Assembly (NCBI RefSeq): GCF_013378055.1 | Contig: NZ_CP051130.1 | Coordinates: forward strand, 992,001 to 1,056,000 | DNA: 64,000 bases | From: Parasphingopyxis sp. CP4 | GTDB lineage: Bacteria > Pseudomonadota > Alphaproteobacteria > Sphingomonadales > Sphingomonadaceae | Direction: 5' to 3' | Shown here: one piece after another, positions 1-10,865 of the stretch | Layout: the number at the start of each line of letters is the position of its first letter | Numbering within the stretch: the stretch's first letter is position 1 | Program-made: the position numbers and the translations under genes | Notes under the pieces: generated by a model | The model's database searches: none | The model's input: only the letters and a program-made list of their open reading frames with translations | Told to the model about the DNA's origin: nothing

Positions 1-150
1 GCACCAAAGCCGCGACCCCAGACCAATGTGCCGTCCGCCAAAACCAATACGCCCGTTGCTCCCTGGGGCGTGCTGGTTGATGTGGCGTCAGCCATGATGG
101 TCAGTCCCTATTTCAATAGTTTGCCGGGCGCGCAAACGGCTGTCAGCTAG
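1..150 (+). CDS. C-terminal fragment of an unidentified protein (gene starts before the window)
   Basis: An open frame runs from base 1 to a TAG at 148-150 and encodes 49 residues rich in Pro, Ala and Thr, ending in PYFNSLPGAQTAVS. No recognisable domain or motif is left, so I assign no function. It is on the same strand as the GatB/YqeY gene that follows after about 85 bp. The start is outside the window. Confidence 0.5.
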   Translation, partial: APKPRPQTNVPSAKTNTPVAPWGVLVDVASAMMVSPYFNSLPGAQTAVS

Positions 151-235
151 GGTGCCGTGCCGGTGCGGTCAATGGCTGTTCATTCGCTTTATCCCCAGCT
201 AGATGATGGCGATCAATTTTCAAAGGAACAAGACG

Positions 236-694
236 ATGCTCCGCGACGATATCAAGGCCGCTCAGGTGGCGGCGATGAAAGCGAAAGACAGTGGCCGCAC
301 AGCGGCGCTCCGGCTCATCCTGTCCAAGGTCAAGGATCGCGATATCGAGCTGCGTACCGAAGGCGGTGCCAAGGATGACGACACGATGGTTGTCGACGTT
401 CTCCAGAAAATGGTGAAACAGCGCCGCGAGTCGATTTCCATGTATGAAAGCGGCGGTCGCCAGGAACTGGCAGACGCTGAAAAAGCCGAGGTGGCGGTCA
501 TCGAAGAATTTTTACCGGCAATGATGAGCGACGATGAAGCCGGCAAGATTATCGATGCGCTTATCGAAGAGCTCGGTGCCCAGGGTCCTCAGGACATGGG
601 AAAAGTCATGGGTCAGCTCAAGGCGCGCCATGCCGGCGATATCGACATGGGCAAGGCCAGCGGATTAGTGAAAGCACGCCTGATTGGGGGCTAG
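236..694 (+). CDS. GatB/YqeY domain-containing protein
   Basis: This 152-residue protein matches the small stand-alone GatB/YqeY family, which shares the tRNA-binding C-terminal domain of the amidotransferase subunit GatB. Its exact role in cells is unsettled. The N-terminus MLRDDIKAAQVAAMKAKDS and the helical tail with QGPQDMGKVMGQLKARHAGDIDMGKAS are typical. I chose the ATG at 236 over the upstream ATG at 203 because an AAAGGA ribosome-binding sequence lies at 222-227 and the family is about 150 residues long. The order GatB/YqeY, dnaG, rpoD is usual in sphingomonads; here a lipoprotein gene is interposed before dnaG. Confidence 0.9.
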   Translation: MLRDDIKAAQVAAMKAKDSGRTAALRLILSKVKDRDIELRTEGGAKDDDTMVVDVLQKMVKQRRESISMYESGGRQELADAEKAEVAVIEEFLPAMMSDDEAGKIIDALIEELGAQGPQDMGKVMGQLKARHAGDIDMGKASGLVKARLIGG

Positions 695-768
695 TGACTT
701 GACGAGAAGGAACCCGGCCCCAACATGCCGCGTTGACTTCCAACACAGAACATAAAATCAGGACCGTC

Positions 769-1482
769 ATGAGTCGCGCCCCTCTATTGCTATCTACCCT
801 GCTTGTCGCAGCCTGTTCAGGCGCGCCAATCGAAGAGCCAGCCGATCCTGCAGAGGACGCCACACTGGCCGAACCGGACAATGTGATTGCTCCCACTGAT
901 TTCGCGTCGCTGACACTTGGCGGCACGATCCAGGGGCCGGTCGGGCCCGAGGTCGAAGCGTCGTTGAGTGCCGACGGCGTGGCGATCGCCGACATTGCGA
1001 GCCGCGTCCAATGTCCGGACGGCGTTGATCCGTGCGATCCGAATACCGCCGAAGAGGGCACGATCTATACCTATATATATGAGGTTCGCCCCGGCTTTGA
1101 CGGGCCGAATGATCCACCGTTCGAAATGCCTGAAACGGTACGGCCGATCGAAAGCGCATCCAGCTTTGCCCTCGGCTTTCCCGCGCATGGCTTTACCGGC
1201 GTTGCTGGCTATTCGGTCTATGATGCCGATGAAGTGCTCGCCGAAGGCTTTGTCGGCTCGATCAGCTGTGTCGACAATCAGATTACCTGGAGCTTCCCCG
1301 AAGAATCCGGCTGGAGCACCGGCGAAACGATCACATTTTTCTGGCAAACGACTCAGCCGCCAACCGGCCCGGATGGCGAGTATCGCTTTGTTGGAGACGA
1401 GTTGGAGGCAACTGGCCCAGGGCCATTGCCAGCAGAAGGCGGAGAAATCGCGGCTATCTGCGAAACAGCGCAAAGCGGGTAA
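769..1482 (+). CDS. Putative lipoprotein of unknown function
   Basis: The 237-residue product starts with a short lipoprotein signal, MSRAPLLLSTLLVAAC, with a lipobox LVAAC and Cys16 as the predicted lipidated residue. The mature part is acidic and contains several Cys, for example a CPDGVDPCDP segment. I do not recognise a family. I prefer the ATG at 769, preceded by an AGGA sequence, over the TTG 36 bases upstream because it puts the signal peptide at the N-terminus. The gene sits between GatB/YqeY and dnaG on the same strand. It is probably exported and membrane-anchored; function unknown. Confidence 0.7.
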   Translation: MSRAPLLLSTLLVAACSGAPIEEPADPAEDATLAEPDNVIAPTDFASLTLGGTIQGPVGPEVEASLSADGVAIADIASRVQCPDGVDPCDPNTAEEGTIYTYIYEVRPGFDGPNDPPFEMPETVRPIESASSFALGFPAHGFTGVAGYSVYDADEVLAEGFVGSISCVDNQITWSFPEESGWSTGETITFFWQTTQPPTGPDGEYRFVGDELEATGPGPLPAEGGEIAAICETAQSG

Positions 1483-1514
1483 TTGAATTTCGCTGCGCGA
1501 TGCGCTAGTCGCGT

Positions 1515-1526
1515 TATAATAGGGTC
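1515..1526 (+). promoter_or_regulatory. Putative -10 element directly before dnaG
   Basis: A perfect TATAAT at 1515-1520 lies only six bases before the dnaG ATG at 1527. A weak -35 candidate, TTCGCT at 1491-1496, is 18 bases upstream. If used, transcription would start at or next to the ATG, giving a leaderless mRNA. No well-placed Shine-Dalgarno sequence is seen (AGGG lies only two bases from the ATG). Confidence 0.5.
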
Positions 1527-3350
1527 ATGTCCCTCTCGCCTGCTTTTCTCGATGAACTTCGCATGCGCACGACGCTATCCAGCGTCATCGGGAAACATAC
1601 CAAACTCCAAAAGGCCGGTCGTGAGTGGAAGGCATGCTGTCCGTTCCACAAGGAAAAGACGCCATCCTTCACCGTCAATGATGAAAAAGGCTTTTATCAT
1701 TGCTTTGGCTGTGGCGCGCATGGCGATGCGATCAGCTTCCTTACAGAGACCCGCGGTCTGCCCTTTATCGATGCCGTAAAGGAATTGGCTGATGGCGCTG
1801 GGATGCAGGTTCCAGCACCCGATCCGCGGATGCGCGAGCGGCAGGAAAAATCGGCGTCACTGCGCGATGTGATGGAAGCGGCGGCGCGTTGGTATATCGA
1901 TCAGCTTGCCAGTCCGGCGGGCGCAGAAACGCGTGCCTATCTCGAAGAGCGCGGCATCACCCAGGAAACACAACAGGCGTTCGGTCTCGGATTTGCGCCC
2001 AATGCGCGCGGCAAGCTTGAGGAAGCGCTCAAGGAGTTTCCGCGCGAGATGCTCGTCGAAGCCGGCCTGATCGCCATCCCCGAAGAAGCCGATCGCTCAC
2101 CCTATGACCGGTTTCGCAGCCGGCTGATGTTCCCGATCCGCGATCAGCGCGGTCGTGTCATTGCCTTTAGCGGGCGCATCATTGGTGATGGCAAACCCAA
2201 ATATCTGAACTCGCCCGATACCCCGCTCTTCGACAAGGGTCGGACCATCTATAATTTCGATCGCGCGTCTCCGGCGGCGCGCGATACGAAGCGGATTATT
2301 GTCGTCGAGGGCCAGATGGACGTGATCGCGCTCGACCAGGCCGGGTTCAAGGAAGCCGTCGCGCCGCTCGGTACCGCGGTGACCGAGCACCAGCTCGTCA
2401 TGCTTTGGCGCGTCGATGAGACACCGATATTCTGCTTCGACGGCGATGCCGCCGGGCAAAAGGCCGCGATGCGCGCCGTCGAGCGCGCCCTTCCCGCTAT
2501 CCAGCCTGAACGCAGCCTGGCATTTGTTCAGATGCCTCCCGGTCAAGATCCCGATGATGTGATCCGTAGCGGCGGTACTGATCGCCTGCGTGCGCAATTT
2601 GATGCGCCGCTCAGCCTCGATGCATTTCTCTGGCGGTACGAAGCCGCGCAGATTGATCCGAAGAACCCGACTGACCGTGCAAAACTGAAACGTCGGCTTG
2701 CTGATGTTGCAGGCGCTATTGGCGACCCAGCCATGCGCGAAGAGTTTGGCCGGGATTTTCGCGAACGGTTTTGGGACGCTTTTGGCTGGAAAAAGAAAGA
2801 AGTCGATTTTGTCCGCGATGCTCTCGCCGCGACCGCAGGTCGCAATCAGCTCACAGGGCTTGATATTTATGTACGGGCGATTTTACTGGGACTGTCGCGC
2901 TATCCAGCAGTCGTGAAATCCAGAGCGGATCAAATACAGTCGTTGCAGATTGGCGAGGCCTTGCTGGGCCGCTGGCGCGATTTACTTGTCGGCGCGGCAT
3001 TTGAGCGGCCGGACCTTGATGCAGACATGATCGAAACCATATTGGCAGATGCGGAGTTAGAATCGGCGGAAAAGAGGCATTCTTGGCGCGATCTTGGATT
3101 CTCGTTCTTCAAGCGGAAGACGGATCCCGAAATTGCAGTGCGCGATCTGGAAGCCGCCATCGATACTATTGCCCGCAGCCAGGAGCTTGACGAAAATCTG
3201 GAATCTGTCCGTGCCAATCTCGAAAAGGCGGCGGATTCAGAAGATTTTGAAAGCGTCTGGAACAGGGAGTCGGAACGTCGCAAACAGCTGATGGAAGAAA
3301 AGCAGCGCTTGCACGATGAATTGGAGTTGTTAGGGGAAGCCGCAGCATAG
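1527..3350 (+). CDS. dnaG: DNA primase DnaG
   Basis: The 607-residue product is the replicative primase that makes RNA primers at the fork together with DnaB helicase. The N-terminal CHC2 zinc-binding domain shows Cys38, His41, Cys59 and Cys62. The catalytic Toprim core carries VVEGQMDVIALDQAGF at about residue 260 and FDGDAAGQKA at about residue 305. The charged C-terminal helical region would bind DnaB. The length is normal for an alphaproteobacterial DnaG. The N-terminus MSLSPAFLDEL is as in relatives, which supports ATG 1527. rpoD follows after 24 bp, an order kept widely in proteobacteria and seen here without rpsU. Confidence 0.97.
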   Translation: MSLSPAFLDELRMRTTLSSVIGKHTKLQKAGREWKACCPFHKEKTPSFTVNDEKGFYHCFGCGAHGDAISFLTETRGLPFIDAVKELADGAGMQVPAPDPRMRERQEKSASLRDVMEAAARWYIDQLASPAGAETRAYLEERGITQETQQAFGLGFAPNARGKLEEALKEFPREMLVEAGLIAIPEEADRSPYDRFRSRLMFPIRDQRGRVIAFSGRIIGDGKPKYLNSPDTPLFDKGRTIYNFDRASPAARDTKRIIVVEGQMDVIALDQAGFKEAVAPLGTAVTEHQLVMLWRVDETPIFCFDGDAAGQKAAMRAVERALPAIQPERSLAFVQMPPGQDPDDVIRSGGTDRLRAQFDAPLSLDAFLWRYEAAQIDPKNPTDRAKLKRRLADVAGAIGDPAMREEFGRDFRERFWDAFGWKKKEVDFVRDALAATAGRNQLTGLDIYVRAILLGLSRYPAVVKSRADQIQSLQIGEALLGRWRDLLVGAAFERPDLDADMIETILADAELESAEKRHSWRDLGFSFFKRKTDPEIAVRDLEAAIDTIARSQELDENLESVRANLEKAADSEDFESVWNRESERRKQLMEEKQRLHDELELLGEAAA

Positions 3351-3374
3351 GCGGCCAAGGACACAAGGTTTTAC

Positions 3375-5402
<2,028 letters not shown>

Positions 5403-5596
5403 CGCGATCAGCCTATTCATCAGCATGTCTGATCCCGGTTCGGCTTCGTCCAAACCTGGGCAGCGTGTTGACGCCCCTTAACCTCCGTCAATCCAAAGCT
5501 AATGCGCCGTAAACCCCGTATTTACGCGCTTCCCCTATCAGGGTGGCTTGCGCGTGCGGATATGCCTGTGCGTCAATGTTGTAGTGGGGAACAAAT

Positions 5597-6271
5597 ATGG
5601 TGCACGGCGTCGCAACTGCCGCAGTAAATCAAGGGCTTGGAACGATTCTGTCGGCGATGATCGCGCATGACGGGTCGGCCAGTCAGAGTTATATCTCTGG
5701 CCCTGCATTCAACGGTGACAGCGAAGCCGCTCGTAATTTGGCAGATGCCGCCCATTATCTCAGCATGCTGCATGGCCATCATCCGGGCGTGATTGAGCTC
5801 GCCTCATCGAAGACGGCAATCCCGGTTGCGCGCAGCTGGATCGAACAGGCCGAACTCGGATTTGCCCGCGAACGGCTGTTCCTGTCTCACCTTACGGTCG
5901 CCGCCGGTCCGCTTCCGAGCACCGCCGGTCATGACAAGAGCGAAGCCGCTGTGCTGAGCCAGCGCCACGCGATCGAAACGCTGGCATCGTCCGAACGCGT
6001 CGGTTGCGCCCTGGGCGCTGCAATTGCTTTGGTCCTCGATTGGCAAGCCATTCGGCCGGTTCTGCTTTCGGCAGCGGAAAAGCTCGACGTGGAAGCTCCT
6101 CTTTGCGCCCTGCCGGATTCAACTGAAACGGTTCAACTCGCCGATAGTCTTGGTGGTGAAGCCCCTGCCATTCAGCGGGCTGTAAACTTTGGCGCGGAAC
6201 AAATACTCGCCCAACATCGCGGATTATGGAATCTGCTTGAGGCCCGCGAAGCCGCTCGCGACATCTGGTAA
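5597..6271 (+). CDS. Conserved hypothetical protein downstream of rpoD
   Basis: The 224-residue product is mainly alpha-helical and Ala-rich, with no signal peptide or membrane segment. It has conserved-looking stretches such as HYLSMLHGHHPGVIEL and SWIEQAELGFARERLFLSHL and ends in EAREAARDIW. I recall similar uncharacterised proteins in sphingomonads but cannot name a characterised family. The ATG is preceded by GTGGGGAA. About 195 bp separate it from rpoD, so it probably has its own promoter. Function unknown; codon use looks like its neighbours. Confidence 0.7.
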   Translation: MVHGVATAAVNQGLGTILSAMIAHDGSASQSYISGPAFNGDSEAARNLADAAHYLSMLHGHHPGVIELASSKTAIPVARSWIEQAELGFARERLFLSHLTVAAGPLPSTAGHDKSEAAVLSQRHAIETLASSERVGCALGAAIALVLDWQAIRPVLLSAAEKLDVEAPLCALPDSTETVQLADSLGGEAPAIQRAVNFGAEQILAQHRGLWNLLEAREAARDIW

Positions 6272-6415
6272 ATCGCGCCAAGCAATCGATCTAACTCCAT
6301 TTTGAAACATCCTTGACGGTTGCAACTCGCAACCCGTCCGCCTATCGCTATTCGCTTGACGTTAACGGAAAGGCCAGTTTCCGGCCATACTCCAAGCTGA
6401 TGGGAAGGATCGCCC

Positions 6416-7261
6416 GTGCGTTTTGACGGTACCAAGGATTATGTCGCAACCGATGATTTGAAGGTTGCAGTCAATGCCGCAGTGACATTGCGGCGCCCAC
6501 TGCTGGTGAAGGGTGAACCAGGCACGGGCAAAACCGTCCTCGCCCATGAAGTGGCCAAGGCGATCGATGCACCGCTGATTGAGTGGAACATCAAATCGAC
6601 GACCAAGGCGCAGCAAGGCCTGTATGAATATGACGCCGTTGCCCGTTTGCGCGATGGCCAGCTTGGCGACGAACGCGTCCATGATATCAAGAATTACATC
6701 AAGCGCGGCAAGCTCTGGGAAGCATTTACGAGCGACGAACTGCCCGTCCTGCTGATCGACGAGATCGACAAGGCCGATATCGAATTCCCGAACGATCTTC
6801 TCCAGGAACTCGATCGGATGGAATTCTACGTTTATGAAACGAAGGAAGAGATCAAGGCCAAGGAACGGCCGATCGTCGTCATTACGTCGAACAATGAAAA
6901 AGAATTGCCGGACGCATTTCTGCGCCGCTGCTTCTTCCACTATATCAAGTTTCCGGAACGCGATACGATGCAGGAAATCATCGACGTGCATTTCCCGGAC
7001 ATCCAGAAGATGCTTGTCTCAAAGGCGATGGATATTTTCTACGAAGTCCGCGACGTACCGGGCCTGAAGAAGAAACCCAGCACCAGCGAGCTGCTGGATT
7101 GGCTCAAGCTTCTCCTGCACGAAGATATGCCGTTGGATGTTCTGACATCGCGCGATCCGAAAAAGCTTATCCCACCGCTTCACGGCGCATTGCTCAAGAA
7201 TGAGCAGGATGTGATGCTGTTCGAGCGGCTCGCGTTCATGAGCCGTCGCGAGGGGAATTAG
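6416..7261 (+). CDS. MoxR-family AAA+ ATPase
   Basis: The 281-residue product is an AAA+ ATPase of the MoxR/CoxD type, which remodels or activates partner proteins together with a VWA-domain protein. Walker A is GEPGTGKTVLAHE near residue 36, Walker B is VLLIDEIDKAD near residue 112, and sensor 1 is IVVITSNNEKELPDAFLRRC. The start is a GTG at 6416 with an AAGGA sequence 7 bases upstream. Its expected partner, a CoxE-like VWA protein, lies 2.4 kb downstream at 9684, separated by a DUF817 gene and a secreted-protein gene. The substrate of this pair is unknown. Confidence 0.92.
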   Translation: MRFDGTKDYVATDDLKVAVNAAVTLRRPLLVKGEPGTGKTVLAHEVAKAIDAPLIEWNIKSTTKAQQGLYEYDAVARLRDGQLGDERVHDIKNYIKRGKLWEAFTSDELPVLLIDEIDKADIEFPNDLLQELDRMEFYVYETKEEIKAKERPIVVITSNNEKELPDAFLRRCFFHYIKFPERDTMQEIIDVHFPDIQKMLVSKAMDIFYEVRDVPGLKKKPSTSELLDWLKLLLHEDMPLDVLTSRDPKKLIPPLHGALLKNEQDVMLFERLAFMSRREGN

Positions 7262-7374
7262 GAACCTACGCCAATCGGGCTAGTGGTGCGGACATAGACC
7301 CGGATTTGCCAAGTTTTGAACGGCAAGGATCGTAATGCTGCAGTTGCGCTGATTTTCGCGTAGAGCGTGAATCA

Positions 7375-8220
7375 ATGACACCCGCCAGCAAGACCACACG
7401 CTTCAGCAATGTTCGCGACGCGCTCGAAGCAATTGAGTTCGAGCAACGGTGGCAACGCTGGTTGTTCGAATTCCTGTTGTTTGGATTCAAGCAGGCTTGG
7501 GCCTGCCTGTTCGGCGGGCTCATGCTGGCGCTGCTGCTCGGGACATTCCTTTTCTATCCCGAAAACGCCTCTCTTGCGCGTTACGATTTCCTGACACTGG
7601 CGGCGATCGGCATTCAGGTCGCAATGCTGGCGCTACGGTTTGAAACGCTTGACGAAGCGAAGGTCATTTTGGTCTTCCATGCCGTCGGTACAGTCATGGA
7701 GCTCTTCAAAACCGCCAATGGTTCATGGATCTATCCCGAACACAGCGTCTTGCGGATCGGCGATGTACCGCTTTTTTCCGGATTCATGTACGCAGCAGTC
7801 GGTAGCTATATCGCCCGTATCTGGCGGATTTTCGATATGCGCTTCAGCCATTTTCCATCGCGCTGGACTACTGTTGCTCTGGCCATCGCCATCTATGTCA
7901 ATTTCTTCGCACATCACTGGCTACCGGATATCCGCTACGTATTGTTCCTTCTGACCGCCGTGCTTTTCTGGCGGTGCTGGGTTCATTACCATCCTTGGAA
8001 AAAGGCCCGCCGGATGCCTTTGTTACTCGGCTTCCTTCTCGTCGCACTGTTCATCTGGTTTGCCGAAAACATCAGTACCTATGCGCGCGCCTGGACCTAT
8101 CCGAGCCAAGAAACCGGATGGGAAATGGTATCGCTGGCGAAACTCGGCAGCTGGTATTTGCTGATGATTATCTCTTTCGTTCTTGTCTCGCTCGTCCATC
8201 GGCCACGGGCGCCACGATAG
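7375..8220 (+). CDS. DUF817 family integral membrane protein
   Basis: The 281-residue protein has about seven to eight hydrophobic segments and matches the DUF817 family, whose function is unknown. The characteristic central block reads EAKVILVFHAVGTVMELFKT, then SWIYPE and LRIGDVPLFSGFMYAAVGSY. The ATG at 7375 follows about 110 bp after the MoxR-type ATPase. Its position between an AAA+ ATPase and its VWA partner is unusual and may reflect insertion rather than a functional link. It acts in the inner membrane if expressed. Confidence 0.85.
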   Translation: MTPASKTTRFSNVRDALEAIEFEQRWQRWLFEFLLFGFKQAWACLFGGLMLALLLGTFLFYPENASLARYDFLTLAAIGIQVAMLALRFETLDEAKVILVFHAVGTVMELFKTANGSWIYPEHSVLRIGDVPLFSGFMYAAVGSYIARIWRIFDMRFSHFPSRWTTVALAIAIYVNFFAHHWLPDIRYVLFLLTAVLFWRCWVHYHPWKKARRMPLLLGFLLVALFIWFAENISTYARAWTYPSQETGWEMVSLAKLGSWYLLMIISFVLVSLVHRPRAPR

Positions 8221-8251
8221 CGCGATCCACTGGAGGACGGCGCTAGGAATC

Positions 8252-8358
8252 CTTTCCTACACCGCCTCATTCTGTCATAATTACCGCTAAAGGAACCTCA
8301 CTGGCTCGAATGCCAGCGGCTAGTGTCGACTAGTGTCAACTAACGACTCAACTACCTG
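8252..8358 (+). repeat. Direct repeat copy A, upstream of the secreted-protein gene
   Basis: This 107-bp intergenic block aligns without gaps to 9555-9661, with about three quarters of positions identical by eye. It includes a shared 14-base core AGTGTCAACTAACG and CATTCTG near its start. It lies about 90 bp before the ATG at 8451. In this copy TAGTGTCGAC and TAGTGTCAAC occur in tandem, which resembles operator half-sites. The copies flank one gene, so they are either duplicated promoters or remnants of a duplication. Confidence 0.75.
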
Positions 8359-8450
8359 TCACCCGCAATGAGATATTGGGCGACTGCGTAGGTTCGGCCT
8401 ACCCTCTTCGATGCATAGATTGCACACAGTGCGGGATCATGGAGAGGGAT

Positions 8451-9515
8451 ATGAGCATTCAAATCAAAGCGGCAGCAATTCTGGCGATCGTTTGCGGCGC
8501 GATTGCCTCCGCCCAGCCTGTGCACGCGCGGGGCACCGTTGTCACGAGCGACGCCAGCCAGGATTGGGCGCACGAACCGTCTGGAATCACCGTTCCATCT
8601 GTTTTGGCAGGCATGGCACGCGGCGAAATTCGGGATCTCTCCGAGAGCCTGCACGACGTGTTCATTCAGTTTCGGACGGCAGATGATCAGTCATTTGCGA
8701 CGCTCTATCTCTATCGCACTGGTTATCGCGATTTGGGTTTATGGTTTGACCAATCCTATTCTGCGATTTCGACAAACCCAGTTCTCGGCGCGCAGAGCGG
8801 AGGCACTCGAACACCAAATTTGGTCTCCTTGTTCGGCGAGCAAACCCCGGACTCGGGACTTGTCACCTTTCCCGTGGAAGGTGACTATCGGAGCACGGGG
8901 CTCGGACTAACAGAACGTAATGGCTGGCTGATCAAGGTGCGCCTGTCTTCACTCAACATGACACCAGACGAAAATCGCGTGGCGATTCGATCACTGATAA
9001 CCGGACTCCAATTGCCGGATCAGGCCATAGAAGCGGCCCCGCCGGCCAATATGCGCGAGTGCGACGAGCTGCTCTCATATACTGACGCAAGGACCGCCGA
9101 GGCCACCATGGAACTGTCACTGGCCGGGGCCCTCATGCTCGCTACGAGTGCCACGGAGATTCGCATCCCCTCCTGCCGCGATCAGCGATTTACGCCTACA
9201 TTCGCGGCGTATCGCGCAGGCGACGGCGATAGCGGCTATGTGGTTGCATTGGGCGACAGCGGGAAGGTAGCGCAAGTCTCGCAGTCCCTGACAGGCGCAG
9301 AATCCAACATCTATCAGGTGGATTATCATGGGCCAGAGGAAGCCATGGTTGTTGGTTTCTTTGAAGGAATGCCAACACCGCAACAGGCCGTGGCCGCCGT
9401 ATCTTCCGTGTTGGAAGGTGCCGCCCACCCCTATGCCACGGTTGCATTCTCTTCCCCCGATGGTGCGACGGCGATCACTGTCGATAGCTCGCTTACCGGT
9501 GACGCAACGGAATAG
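8451..9515 (+). CDS. Hypothetical secreted (periplasmic) protein
   Basis: The 354-residue product begins with a clear signal peptide, MSIQIKAAAILAIVCGAIAS, with likely cleavage after AQPVHA. The mature protein contains two Cys (MRECDELL and IPSCRDQ), could be periplasmic, and shows no domain I recognise. The ATG at 8451 has a GAGAGGG ribosome-binding sequence and directly starts the signal peptide, so I reject the longer frame from 8376. The gene is enclosed by two 107-bp direct repeats. No function can be given. Confidence 0.7.
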   Translation: MSIQIKAAAILAIVCGAIASAQPVHARGTVVTSDASQDWAHEPSGITVPSVLAGMARGEIRDLSESLHDVFIQFRTADDQSFATLYLYRTGYRDLGLWFDQSYSAISTNPVLGAQSGGTRTPNLVSLFGEQTPDSGLVTFPVEGDYRSTGLGLTERNGWLIKVRLSSLNMTPDENRVAIRSLITGLQLPDQAIEAAPPANMRECDELLSYTDARTAEATMELSLAGALMLATSATEIRIPSCRDQRFTPTFAAYRAGDGDSGYVVALGDSGKVAQVSQSLTGAESNIYQVDYHGPEEAMVVGFFEGMPTPQQAVAAVSSVLEGAAHPYATVAFSSPDGATAITVDSSLTGDATE

Positions 9516-9554
9516 CGTGTCCGCCTCTAGATCGCCTTTTCTTTTTCGCTATCG

Positions 9555-9661
9555 CTTTCCTACGCCGTTTCATTCTGCCATAGTTTCCGTTAACGGAAAC
9601 TCACCGGCTCGATAGCCAGCTGCCTGTGTTAACAAGTGTCAACTAACGGTCTAAAAGCCTG
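9555..9661 (+). repeat. Direct repeat copy B, upstream of the VWA-domain gene
   Basis: This is the second copy of the 107-bp block at 8252-8358, ungapped and 1,303 bp downstream of it. It sits just before the VWA gene (ATG at 9684), as copy A sits before the secreted-protein gene. It contains TTTCCGTTAACGGAAA, a perfect 16-base palindrome that is imperfect in copy A, and GTGTTAACAAGTGTCAAC. Shared spacing suggests a common regulatory function such as a repressor-binding promoter. Confidence 0.75.
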
Positions 9662-9683
9662 CCGCGCGAAAAAGAGATAATGC

Positions 9684-10865
9684 ATGTTCTTTTCCTTTGT
9701 CGATGAACTCCGCACCGCCGGGATCCAGGCCAGCCTGAAAGAGCATCTCACATTGCTAGATGCGCTCGACAAGGACGTGATCGAGCGGTCGCCGACCGAA
9801 TTTTACTATTTGGCACGCGCGACTTTCGTCAAAGACGAAGGATTGCTGGATCGCTTCGATCAGGTCTTCGCCAAGGTCTTCAAGGGAATTGAGACCACTT
9901 ATGGCGAAGAAGGTGCAGAAGTGCCTGAGGAATGGCTGCGCGCCGTTGCCGAACAATATCTTTCCGAAGAGGAAATGGCCGAGATCGAGAAGCTCGGTTC
10001 ATGGGAAGAGATTATGGAGACGCTCAAAGAGCGGCTTGAAGAGCAGCAGAAACGCCATGAAGGCGGCAATAAATGGGTCGGCACCGGTGGCACGTCGCCA
10101 TACGGGAACAGTGGCTATAATCCCGAAGGCGTGCGGATCGGCGGTAAGGCCAAACATGGCAAGGCCGTAAAGGTTTGGGAAAAGCGCGAATTCCAGAATC
10201 TCGATTCTACCAAGGAACTCGGAACCCGGAACATCAAGGTGGCGCTCCGACGCCTGCGGAAATTTGCCCGCGAAGGTGCCCAGGACGAACTCGATATCAA
10301 TTCGACCATCGACGGCACCGCTCGCAAAGGGTGGCTCGATATCCATATGCGCGCCGAACGCCGCAACGCGATCAAGGTGCTGCTCTGCCTCGATATCGGT
10401 GGCTCGATGGATCCGCATGTGAAACTGTGTGAGGAGCTGTTTTCAGCCGCGACGAGCGAGTTCAAAAATCTCGAATTCTTCTACTTCCACAACTGCCCCT
10501 ATGAAGGACTGTGGAAAGATAATCGGCGTCGTTTCAGCGAACGGACACCGACCTGGGACGTGCTGCACAAATTCGGCCATGATTATAAGCTGGTCTTTGT
10601 CGGCGATGCATCGATGAGCCCCTATGAGATCACTCATCCGGGTGGTTCGGTCGAGCATTTCAACGAAGAATCCGGCGCCGTCTGGATGCACCGCCTGACA
10701 AATACCTATCCAGCATCCGCTTGGCTCAATCCCGTACCGGAATCACAATGGGGCTATTCGCAGAGCACAAAGGTCATTCGCGAACTGATGAATGACCGAA
10801 TGTACCCTTTAACGCTCGGCGGCCTGGATGACGCCATGCGGGAGCTCACGCGCAAGCAGGGCTAA
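9684..10865 (+). CDS. CoxE-like VWA domain protein (MoxR partner)
   Basis: The 393-residue cytoplasmic protein has a helical N-terminal half and a C-terminal VWA domain. The metal-ion-dependent adhesion motif is degenerate in the CoxE manner, DIGGSM at about residue 240, within VLLCLDIGGSMDPHVKLC. Later blocks such as FYFHNCPYEGLWKDN and LVFVGDASMSPYE are typical of this family. VWA proteins of this type pair with MoxR ATPases, here encoded at 6416, to mature or activate client complexes. It overlaps the next gene by one base (TAATG), so the two are probably coupled. Confidence 0.9.
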   Translation: MFFSFVDELRTAGIQASLKEHLTLLDALDKDVIERSPTEFYYLARATFVKDEGLLDRFDQVFAKVFKGIETTYGEEGAEVPEEWLRAVAEQYLSEEEMAEIEKLGSWEEIMETLKERLEEQQKRHEGGNKWVGTGGTSPYGNSGYNPEGVRIGGKAKHGKAVKVWEKREFQNLDSTKELGTRNIKVALRRLRKFAREGAQDELDINSTIDGTARKGWLDIHMRAERRNAIKVLLCLDIGGSMDPHVKLCEELFSAATSEFKNLEFFYFHNCPYEGLWKDNRRRFSERTPTWDVLHKFGHDYKLVFVGDASMSPYEITHPGGSVEHFNEESGAVWMHRLTNTYPASAWLNPVPESQWGYSQSTKVIRELMNDRMYPLTLGGLDDAMRELTRKQG

